From Reclinomonas americana ATCC 50394 (lineage: Eukaryota; Jakobida; Jakobea; Jakobida): DNA of 25,672 nucleotides. The notes beneath the pieces were generated by a model. The model worked only from the letters and a program-made list of their open reading frames with translations. It was not told the DNA's origin and did no database searches. Shown here piece by piece: positions 7,744 through 16,496 of this stretch. A program made the position numbers and the translations under genes. The stretch lies in assembly GCA_048213135.1 (NCBI GenBank), contig PS015095.1:37270-62941 (forward strand). The letters are read 5' to 3'. Every line of letters starts with the position of its first letter. Position 1 is the first letter of the stretch.

Positions 7744-10464
7744 TAGGCGCGAGCACATGGAACCACCGCGTTCCGCCAACAGCGTTCGTAACGTCGCCAA
7801 CTCTTGTTCCGTCAGCTGCTCGTTGCTATCGGCGTCCGCCGTCCAGAATATCTCCTGTGTGATTGCAGCATGGATCAGTCTCAAAACACACACGCACACA
7901 TAAAACTACAGCAGTACCTGAGCCGCGGCGATTGCCCTCCTCGCCAGACTCTCTCCGCCCTTGCGACGCAGTGCCGCCGGCTCCCCGTCTCCATCGTCCT
8001 CGCTCGATGTTCGCGAACCGAGTAGGCAGCCAGTAGTTCTGCACCCCGCTTGTGAGAAGGGTGGGGCGAGCACCAGACGAGAGCGTGCACGCAACATGGG
8101 AACCACGAGGTACGCTCCGGGCTCCAGAATCGCCTCCACCGGCGCAGCATCGTGTGCCCGGCGCAAACCCGACTCGGCCACCACCGTCAGCTGTCCACCC
8201 GGTGCGTCTCCCTTGCGCAACACCAGCACACCGGCGTCGACAGCTGGCTGACTGCTGTCGAATTGCGTCATGGAGACCACCACGTGGCTGCGCTGCGTCA
8301 CGTTGAGAGTGTACGATGTGGTGGTGACCGGCGTGCTGAGTCCGCTGCCCGGGTGCATGAGAGTAAAGGCGCCTTTTACGCGCGCTTCCGACCAATCGCG
8401 GTAACTACAATCCAAACAAAAGAAGCGGTATGTGAGATGACAGAATCTGCGCACCCCATGCACGAGCAAACAAACCGACAGATGGCACAGTGCGCAAAGT
8501 ACTTGACGAAATCCGCAAAACTCATGTACCACTCGCCCCGTTTCTCGTCGGCCTCGCGAAACTTGGATCGCGACTGCGCTGTCCATCTGCAACACAGGTG
8601 AGACAAGTCCATGCAGCAGAACGTCAACCAATAGCAATCACACCTGTGCGAGCGGTGCGACCAGTCGCCCCTCCTACAACCACCACAGTGAGCGACACAA
8701 GAGCCGAAATTCACGGGGGCGGCGTGCACACAACACAACACGACGCACCAGTTGACTTCACCAGTCGGGTTGCGCATGAGCACCAGACGCGTGCCGCACT
8801 CGTGAAACGCACCCAGAACCATGTACGGTCGTCCGCATACCAGACCGTACGCACTCTCCAGCACCGGACTGCCAGCCGATGCACCGGCCGTTCGTCGTGA
8901 ACGCGCTTGTGCGTCGCGTGTGATGGCTGCACAACAAACGAAAGAGAAGCACATGCATGAGGAGGAAGAGGAGAAAACCGTATCGCAAAGCACGCCCACA
9001 GCGCACCAGTGCCAAAGTCCTTGCTATCGGCGACGCTGCGCAGGGTCTTCCATATTCTCTTGGTGGCCTCGTCGTCGCCCACGGTCGCATTGCGGATTTC
9101 GAGCTCATCCACCGGGAGGCCAGTGAGCGCTCGCAGAATGTCCACCACCGAGGCCTCGTGCAACTGTGAAGGGATTGTCAGCGACAATGCAGTGGCATGA
9201 CCTCCACAAGAGCGCATCACATACCTTGGCATAGGAGCCAAACAGCTTGGCCAGAGCTCTGCAGTGACGACAAGCAGAGTGATTAACCACCAGCCGCAAT
9301 ACGCATCACAATGGCCACAAGAGACAACACTCACTTTTCCAACAGCAACACCCACAACGCGCCACTCGCCGGCGGCTCCGTAAACACCATCTCTCCACTC
9401 CGATAACAAGGAATGTAATCATCCACCGTAAAACATCGCCACACACCATTGTCGACGAGAGCCAGCTGCGGGAGCACAAGGTGCGTTAGCCACAATTGCC
9501 ACGCACGCATCACTCATGAGCGCAGAAACGTACTCTGTACACGCCCGCGTCGTCAACATGTCGTGTCAAAAATATGCGCTGCAGCAGCGCTGGTCGGTCC
9601 ACCAGGGTGGCCACCGCAAACTGATGCACGAGGAAGAAAGTGAGCGTGCTCTCCCATCGACAATCCACGGCACGACCTCACACGCACCAAAAACGCCGAC
9701 GTCCTCCCGTGCACGGCATCGGCCAGCAGAGGCCCGTGCGACTGGAACAGCACAATGCTGTCGCTGCGCACGGCGTGATCCAGCTTTGGTCGTCCAATCA
9801 GGTGCCACGGTCTGTGCATCCACCACATGTGGGTGAGCATTTGTCGCCATGCATGACCGCCCCCGTCCTCCTTCACTCACCTCCTCCAGTACACCCGAGC
9901 GGCATCGTCGAGCACCACCGCGTCCTGATCGACGCCCACCGCAGACGTGGCACCACTGGCCCCATCGACTCGCCGCTGCTCCGCCGCCCACTTGCCACCC
10001 ACCGACGCCAGCTGCGGCGGAAACTCCAAATCAAAGAACGGGAAGCCATTCATATCCGAGAGCACCGCCTCACGCAGCGCATCCAGCGGCATGTGCGCCA
10101 CCGCAAGCGACGAGAGCACACGACGTGCAGCCCGCTTGTGCGACGCCACCGACATGTCAAACAGACGCTGCAGATCGACTTCTCCTTCACCACCAGTAGT
10201 CGTCGTCGTGGTGACTCCCTCGCCATTGCCACCACCGACGCGCTCCAGTGCCAGCGGCAGCATAGGTCGACAGTCGACAGCCAAGTGAAACACGGTGGCC
10301 GCCTGCCTGCTGATCGCCCGCAACTCGGCCGCCACAATCAGTGCACCCGCGGGCAGGTGCACAGTGAGTGGTGCGGCACACGACGTGCGGTTGACCGACA
10401 GGTTGCGGCATTGCGAAAAGTCGAGGCGCAGAGTGACGGGAAAGGCGGCCAGCGATTCGGCCTC
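7744..10464 (-). CDS. Calpain-family protein with a degenerate active site (probable pseudoprotease)
   Basis: Eleven minus-strand exons join in frame (10464-9881, 9811-9688, 9620-9534, 9465-9335, 9258-9225, 9163-9007, 8926-8749, 8673-8644, 8586-8476, 8404-7918, 7854-7744), giving 678 visible residues. In order they show FFDLEFPPQLASVG, VYWRRPWHLIGRPKL, FAVATLVDRPALLQRIF, FTVDDYIPCY, ALWVLLLEKALAKLFGSYAK, the His/Asn region, GEWYMSFADFVKYFAHCAIC, a C2-like domain III (SGLRRAHDAAPVEAILEPGA) and a canonical EF-hand loop DADSNEQLTEQE. This is the classical calpain order, a cytosolic Ca2+-dependent Cys protease. However, GDCWFL is replaced by RTSAFL (Ser at 9697-9699) and GHAY by GRPY (Arg at 8829-8831). 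Only the Asn of RNPTGEVNW remains. The frame is intact throughout, so this is not simple decay. The 5' end is unresolved. Androglobin-type calpain-like proteins are an alternative, but the EF-hand favours a calpain. Confidence 0.88.
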
Positions 10465-10863
10465 CTGTGTGAACCGTCAACACACACACACACACACAAA
10501 ACACAACAATGTGGTCACTGTGACACGAACCCACACGTGCACTGCGGAGCCCGCAGAGGTGCCGGTTGCGTTACTGCGACTACGATCGTGTCTGTGTGCG
10601 TGTGAGAGAGAAGGAGAAGAGAGAGACAAGGAGTTTTTTCGACAGAAAAAAGACCGTTTTATGCGGCGGAGTCGCACGAGTCCGGGCATGAGGCGCTCCT
10701 CCACCACATGGCCACTGTCGGACGCCATTGGGCGACACACAAATTCGACTCGGAAGTGCACACGCTTGCCTCCAACGACAAAAAACTTCCGACACGAACT
10801 TCGACGAGCGGCAACCGGACAAAGAGGACAACTTCCTGTACAGAAACGCACGCAGAAACGCCA
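10465..10863. other. Unresolved 5' region of the calpain-like gene, with CA microsatellite
   Basis: The acceptor (CACACAG) of calpain exon 10464-9881 is preceded by a CA/TG tract at 10479-10498. Further upstream on the minus strand, a stretch around 10800-10670 reads VVGGKRVHFRVEFVCRPMAS then VVEERLMPGLVRLRRIK and looks like an exon, but I could not join it in phase to the calpain exon. A minus-strand ATG at 10873 opens MSSLAFLRAFLYRKL. It lies only a few bases from the proposed start of the next plus-strand gene, so one of these two starts is probably wrong or the two 5' ends overlap. Confidence 0.4.
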
Positions 10864-11424
10864 ATGACGACATTGCCTGCTGCGGATGTGCCTCTCAACG
10901 ACTTGAGCGACGAGATGGAGGATGAGCAGGTTGGTGCTCTCGCAAAACATGAATCGTCTCTCGTCCACGCACACGCACACGTACTCACGTGCATGCATCC
11001 CAGGACGACGAGTTCGAAGATGGCTGCTACAGTTTCGTCGCGTGCTTGCTTGTGGCGTGTGTGCATCGATGTGACTCTGAACTTGTGTTTGCAGTGACGG
11101 CTCTGGAGAGGCAGACTGCGACGGAAATCCAGCAGCTGACGCGCGCGCACACTGTCGGCGGCAAGGTGGTAACGCCTGCACAATTGAATAACGAACAGTG
11201 GGAGAACATGGCGAGTCGGCTGAAGGAGGTGAAGGCCATCATCAAGGCCGATGCTGTCGAGGGGCATGCGCAGATGATGACTGTCAACGGTACGCAGCGC
11301 TTGTGTTCCCATCAACGGCCAGTGCGCTCTTGGTCTCAACACGTGCTACCTGTGCGCAGAACAACATGCATACCTGTCTCTGCGTTTCATTCTGGCCATG
11401 CTGCTGGCCGATTACTCATTGTAA
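10864..11424 (+). CDS. Unrecognised small acidic/helical protein, 117 residues
   Basis: Four exons (10864-10929, 11004-11031, 11095-11289, 11360-11424) give an intact 117-residue protein ending at a TAA. All introns have GT...AG ends, and every other phase choice meets a stop. The first 30 residues are acidic (LNDLSDEMEDEQDDEFEDG). The middle is helical and amphipathic (MTALERQTATEIQQLTR, LNNEQWENMASRLKEVKAII), and the end is a hydrophobic helix (EQHAYLSLRFILAMLLADYS). That last helix is amphipathic enough to pack in a complex and too short and polar-flanked to be called a membrane anchor with confidence. No family is recognised. Its start lies next to a possible minus-strand calpain exon. 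Confidence 0.55.
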
Positions 11425-11653
11425 TCGATTCGATTTCAAGATCGATTACATCGGAAACAACATGCGGACCGCTGATAGAAACAACCGGGGTCCTGCAGCG
11501 TCTCACGCCACGCCACGACCGTACGAAGCATCTGCGACCCTGGAGTTTTCAATGGACGTCAATTGATGGACCATGTGACACCCATCATCTCAACTGCTCC
11601 TCACTTGGCGTGCGCGCTCCTGCCCTCTTCCACCACTCGGCGTGCGTCCACTC

Positions 11654-13164
11654 ATGAGCACGCGGGTAGCTCGCGACCTGCGACCTCCGCGCGACACGCG
11701 ATACTCTCGCAGCTCGTCGCCCACTGTGCGGTTCGTCTACTCTCTCTCTTTCTCCGCCTCTCTTTTCTTTGCTCACTGTCACACACAGACTGTCATGGCT
11801 GGGCACCGATCGCCTGCGCGTCCGTGTTCCACCCGCCGCACACAACGCACTGTGCGAGACTGTGTTCCTCCGCCACTTTTCGTCGCTGGCCGACGAGCGT
11901 GACTTGGGTTGCGTCAACACTCCCCCCCCCTCCTCTCTCTCACTGAACCTCCCCCTTATGCCCTTCCCTTTTCTCCAGCTCGTCGCGTGGTTGACGACGC
12001 GCCACCAGCTCCGCCCGGTTTCACCTCGTTATTGCGCAGCATGGACCAAAAGGGCGCGTTGACATTGGATGGCGACGACGACCTCTCTCTCACCACTCCA
12101 TCCAAGCACAACACGGGACGCGTGACACAACCCTCACGCAAGTTTGCACGCGAGCCAGCAGTGCGTGCACTGGCGGGCAGTCCTGTTGGTGGAGGCGGAG
12201 GTGGCGGAGGTCACCTGCAGCCACCCTCGGCCACGCGTACGAACCGGAGTGGAGCCACGACACGCACCTCGAGTTTTGCTGGGGGGATGAGTGGGCGAGT
12301 GGAGCTGTCGGCACCTGCATCGCAACGCACGGTCTCGGAGGGCGGCGAGGGCATGATGCTGGCGGTGGAGTCGGAGTTGGATGGAGGCGAGCCGGGTCAC
12401 AGTCGCTCACCGTCGTCGCTGGTCGGCACCATGTCGACCTTTACCTCGCCGCAGGAAGGCAAGCCATTGCAGGTGATTTGTGGTGGAGAGTTAGATCGAG
12501 AGACGCATGCATTTTCCTTATTGTTGGGGAGCAGGAGGATTTTGTGTCGTCGGCCACCAAACTGCTCAGCCTGTCGCGTGCACGTCGGTCGTTGGAGCGA
12601 CACGAGAAGCAGTTGGAGGACGACTACTTTACGCGCTCGCTCGCTCGTCGACCGGCTGCGTTCCGAACCGCCGTTTCCGTCCCGAGTCGCCAGTCGCGTT
12701 TCGTGACGCTCTCCGGCGAACGAGTGGTCAGCCTGAACGAGGCCTCGCGTGCACTGGAGGCCCTGCACTTGCGCCAATCGGTGCAGCAGCGTGCCAAGTC
12801 ACCCGTTGCGTGGTCTGGTCACTCACTTTCTCTCCCCGAGCGCGCTTCTCAATTGCTTCGTCGTGTCGTGCAGCAACCACCGGTCGAGGAAACCGACGAC
12901 AAGCCGGCCTTGAACAAGCGCCCTCCGTTCCGCGTGGCCGTGCGCACCCGCTGGTCACCCACCGAAGCGCCCTTTGTCAATTGGCGCGACGAGTGGCGCG
13001 ACACCGACGATCCCATCCGCGACCGAAACCGCACGCCGTCACCGGTATTCGCCCGCGGTTCACAATTCTCACCCGTGGCGCGCGTCTCCCGCACCTCTGG
13101 CGGCGAGCTAGCCAAGACCTTCACCGATCCCTCCACTCCACTCGAACTCGGCAGCAGCTTGTGA
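11654..13164 (+). CDS. Ser/Thr/Arg-rich, mostly disordered protein, 439 residues
   Basis: Four exons (11654-11730, 11789-11907, 11979-12472, 12535-13164) splice with matching phases (2, 1, 0) into 439 codons ending at TGA 13162-13164. The N-terminus is basic (MSTRVARDLRPPRDTRYSRS). A short ordered part follows (LSWLGTDRLRVRVPPAAHNA, LCETVFLRHFSSLADERDL). Then comes a long low-complexity part with a GGGGGGGG run and many SP/TP sites (GEPGHSRSPSSLVGTMS), and a charged helix (ATKLLSLSRARRSLERHEKQ). The C-terminal 100 residues repeat R-x-x-SP-type sites (RTRWSPTEAPF, RNRTPSPVFARGSQFSPVAR). The many proline-directed and basic sites suggest a phosphorylated, possibly cytoskeletal or regulatory protein, which is an inference from composition. 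A possible intron at 12799-12872 was rejected because removing it breaks the frame. It ends 66 bp before cysteine synthase. Confidence 0.65.
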
Positions 13165-13230
13165 GCACAGACGCACCGGTGAAAACACGAACAGACCAAT
13201 CCACTGTACGCTTTTCTTTCGTTTTCCCCA

Positions 13231-15364
13231 ATGAGCGCACGCGCTGTATCCGCGGTTGCACCCTCGACATACATTGCGAATGATGCCACGGAGCTCGTCG
13301 GCAACACGCCTATGGTGTACCTCAACCGCCTCACCGCTGGTGCAGTGGCCAAGGTCGCCTGCAAGATGGAAAGCATGGAAGTTGTGTCCATGCATGCATT
13401 ATGCAAGAGTCACTGTGTGCTGCAGTGCACTCACACATGCTCTCCCTCATGTCTCTCTCTCGCTGTGCCCACACACACACAGCCGTGTTCATCGGTGAAA
13501 GGTGTGCATCTCTCTCTTCAATCTCTCTCTCTCTCTTTCTCTCGTCTCTCTCTGTTTGTGTGTGGTGACATGCACTGCAGATCGCACTGCAAAGAACATG
13601 GTGGACGAGGCAGAGCGTGCAGGCTTGATCACTCGCGGGAAAACGACTCTTGTGGAGCCGACATCGGGGTGCGGAAGAAAACTTCTCACTCTCTCTCATT
13701 TCTCTCTCTCACACACACACACTCTCCCTCTTCTCTCTCTGTGTGTGTCTGCAGCAACACGGGCATTGGGCTTGCCTTTGGTTGCGTTGTGTGTGTCTGT
13801 GCTATGAGTCAATGCATTGCCTCGACCCCGGTTAATAATGCGTCGGATCTTCGTTTCTTTCCGCACAGTGGCCGCCGCTCGGGGATACAAGCTGATCGTC
13901 AGTGCGTCCACACTCGTTCGCCCTCTTGTGAGCGATGCGCTGACTCATTGCATGTGCAGCGATGCCGCAGAGTGTGGCGCTGGAGAAGCGCATGCTGCTG
14001 CGTGCGTTCGGAGCCGAGGTTGTACTCACTCGTTGCGTGCGCAATAGGAGGTGCAGGTGGAGAAGGTGGGGAGATCGCTGACTGTGTGGCCAGCTAACGA
14101 GTACGGCATGCGAGGGTCGCTGGCCAAGGCCGAGGAGATACTCCGCTCCACGCTAGATGCGTTCATGCCGCAGCAGTTCCGGAATCCAGTGCGTTTTGTT
14201 TCTCCAACGCTGTTGTTGTTGTGTGGCCGTTGCTGTGCTGTGCTCACTGATGGTGGCTGCAGGCGAATCCTGGTGCTCACGAGACCACCACTGGCCCAGA
14301 GGTGCGTGTGAATGGCTCCGATTGCACTTCTGCTGTTCTGTTTCTCACGGCTCTCCTCCTCTTTCGCAGATCTGGGAGCAAACGGAGGTGAGCGTAGCGG
14401 CCTGTGGCAGTGTACACCTTTGCTCTCAACTGACGTGTGTCTTGCACAGGGCAAGATCGACATTTTCGTGTCAGCAGTCGGCACTGGCGGCACGGTCAGT
14501 GGCGTCGGCGGCTTCCTCAAGAAACAGAACCCCGACATTCGTGTCATTGGCGTGGAACCGAGCGAGAGTGCGGTGCTCAGCGGTACGTCGTGTTGCAGTT
14601 GCTCATGCTCGAGCTTGCATCTCATCATTGGAGCAGGCAAGCCTCCCGGCAAGCATTTCATCGAGGGCATTGGTACGCTCACTGGTGCACTGACTCACTC
14701 GCGAGAGCGTGCATCGTCTTTGACATTGTGGGCACAGGCGCCGGATTCATTCCCGACGTGTACGACGCCGACGTGGTGGACGAGATCATGACGTGCAGCT
14801 CGGAAGATGGTGTGCTTACTCTCGTTTACCCTCTCCACCTCTCATCCCCTTGTTCATCTTCCTCTTCTTCCTTCTCTTTTTGCCGCAGCCATGCAAGTGT
14901 CTCGCCGAATGGCCAAGGAGGAGGGCTTGTTCGTGGGTATTTCAGCAGGCGCTGCGGTCTGTTACTTCCTCCCCTCCTCTCTCTCTCTCCCATTCAGTGG
15001 CACACTCGGCTGAGACTGGTCGGTCGCTGCAGGTGAAGTGCGCGATCGAGGTGGCGAATCGACCGGAGAACGCCGGAAAGCTGATCTGCTGCATTGTGCC
15101 GTCGTTTGGCGAGCGATGTTGCGCGCATGCCTCTCTGTCCATTGCCCCGCGCGCCGCCATTCTCTCACCAACACGCGCAACCCCTTCACAGATCTCAGCA
15201 CGATCATGTACCGTTCATTGCGAGAAGAGGTCCGTGTGTTTTCATGTTGTCCCTCCCAGGTCCGTCGACAAAGAGACTCACACCTTGTCGATCGATTATC
15301 CTTCGTGGTGTGGCAGTGCCTAAACATGCCGGTGGCCGAGATTCGACCCACCGCCATGTTGTAA
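13231..15364 (+). CDS. cysK: Cysteine synthase (O-acetylserine sulfhydrylase), PLP-dependent
   Basis: Fifteen exons (13231-13380, 13483-13501, 13581-13668, 13755-13780, 13869-13901, 13960-14031, 14094-14188, 14263-14301, 14370-14387, 14450-14582, 14637-14672, 14738-14809, 14889-14956, 15033-15117, 15192-15364) give 368 residues. Hallmarks in order are [14 protein letters not shown], the PLP lysine Lys56 in CSSVKDR, the substrate loop [13 protein letters not shown], the phosphate loop [41 protein letters not shown] and VPSFGERYLS. The enzyme makes cysteine from O-acetylserine and sulfide. There is no C-terminal CBS pair or N-terminal heme region, so cystathionine beta-synthase is less likely. 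No targeting peptide is evident, which suggests the cytosol. The 19-nt exon 2 carries the PLP lysine, and exon 9 is 18 nt (IWEQTE). The C-terminal 45 residues after SLREE do not look like the family. A 30-nt in-frame intron (15230-15259) would shorten the protein to 358 residues. Confidence 0.95.
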
Positions 15365-15410
15365 AGCGGCGGCGTGCATAAAACACAATCGCTTGTTTCG
15401 CACACACACA

Positions 15411-15996
15411 TCATCCCTTCCGCCTCAGCTTCTCCAGGTACTGCTGATGGTAATCCTCCGCCAACCTGTGCACATGTTGGCAACAGGAGGGAGGCCGACG
15501 GAAGCCTCACACAAACAGACGCACCAATACGATGTGAACGATTCGATAAATGTCCGCACCGTCTCCCCGCGCGCTCGTCGCAGCGCAATCACATCCTGCG
15601 CCATTGTGCGCTGCTCGTCACTGGTGACAAACACGGACGAGCTTTTTCACAAGCCACACAGTCAGCCACAAGGCATCATGCATGATCTGCGCATGTGGCG
15701 TTGCGAACATACCGGTACTGACTGTCGGGTGCGTGCCACCGCGAGGGGTCGTGTCCCTCCAGAAACTTATCCACGAGCTCCACAAACGAGATGCGCGCCG
15801 GGTCAAACTCCACTCGCACAGTCTCCGCATGCCCCGTGTCGCCCTCACACACCTTGCACATATGCAATGAGATCAACCGCCAAAACAATCATCAATCACT
15901 GTCTCGCAGACGAGACACACAGACACGCACCTGTCTGTAGGTGGGATGCTCGAGGTGCCCACCAGCATAGCCAACACTCGTCTCCAACACACCATG
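15411..15996 (-). CDS. MSRA: Peptide methionine sulfoxide reductase A (N-terminus in gap)
   Basis: Four minus-strand exons are visible: 15996-15931 (cut by the gap), 15852-15713, 15641-15525 and 15465-15411, with a TGA at 15413-15411. They join in frame to HGVLETSVGYAGGHLEHPTY, VCEGDTGHAETVRVEFDPAR, FVELVDKFLEGHDPSRW, SQYRSSVFVTSDEQ and AEDYHQQYLEKLRRKG. VGYAGG, TGHAE, the FxxxHDP region, QYRS and AEDYHQQYL are all MsrA signatures. MsrA reduces methionine-S-sulfoxide in proteins, using thioredoxin or glutaredoxin. The catalytic GCFWG motif lies in the gap, so activity cannot be judged. The protein ends right after HQQYL. It lacks the Gly-Tyr-Cys tail that carries the resolving cysteine in many bacterial and animal forms. 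The segment between HDP and QYRS is shorter than usual. It is convergent with cysteine synthase, the stops being 46 bp apart. Confidence 0.92.
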
Positions 15997-16330
15997 NNNN
16001 NNNNNNNNNNNNNNNNNNNNNNNNNNNNNNNNNNNNNNNNNNNNNNNNNNNNNNNNNNNNNNNNNNNNNNNNNNNNNNNNNNNNNNNNNNNNNNNNNNNN
16101 NNNNNNNNNNNNNNNNNNNNNNNNNNNNNNNNNNNNNNNNNNNNNNNNNNNNNNNNNNNNNNNNNNNNNNNNNNNNNNNNNNNNNNNNNNNNNNNNNNNN
16201 NNNNNNNNNNNNNNNNNNNNNNNNNNNNNNNNNNNNNNNNNNNNNNNNNNNNNNNNNNNNNNNNNNNNNNNNNNNNNNNNNNNNNNNNNNNNNNNNNNNN
16301 NNNNNNNNNNNNNNNNNNNNNNNNNNNNNN
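15997..16330. other. Assembly gap (334 N)
   Basis: Unknown bases. The gap hides the MsrA N-terminus with its catalytic cysteine and probably the divergent promoter region shared with the following plus-strand gene. Confidence 0.95.
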
Positions 16331-16343
16331 GTACCACAGACGA

Positions 16344-16348
<5 letters not shown>

Positions 16349-16380
<32 letters not shown>
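16349..16380 (+). repeat. CT dinucleotide microsatellite
   Basis: About 16 uninterrupted CT units lie just right of the gap, in the 5' flank of the SHCBP1-like gene and ending at CTGCAGCAG. The tract may have contributed to the assembly break. The rest of 16331-16496 is pyrimidine-rich with no gene seen. The CTCTCTGCAG end could serve as a splice acceptor if there is an untranslated first exon in the gap. Confidence 0.85.
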
Positions 16381-16383
<3 letters not shown>

Positions 16384-16496
16384 GCAGTGCTCCGTCTCTG
16401 TTGCATACACTGTTGCCTTCCTCGCTTGCTTGTGCTTCTTCTTTCCACTCTCTGCGACGTTCATTGTTGTCCTCTTCCCTATCTCTTCCGTCTCAA

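Noticed and set aside
5831-7766. Very long minus-strand open frames running across the N gaps at 6193-6551 and 7544-7743
   Set aside because: They are open only because N codons cannot be stops. The real sequence on either side belongs to spliced genes in other frames and strands.
12799-12872. Possible intron in the disordered-protein gene (GTCACCC...GTGCAG)
   Set aside because: Its removal shifts the frame, while leaving it in keeps one open frame to the stop.
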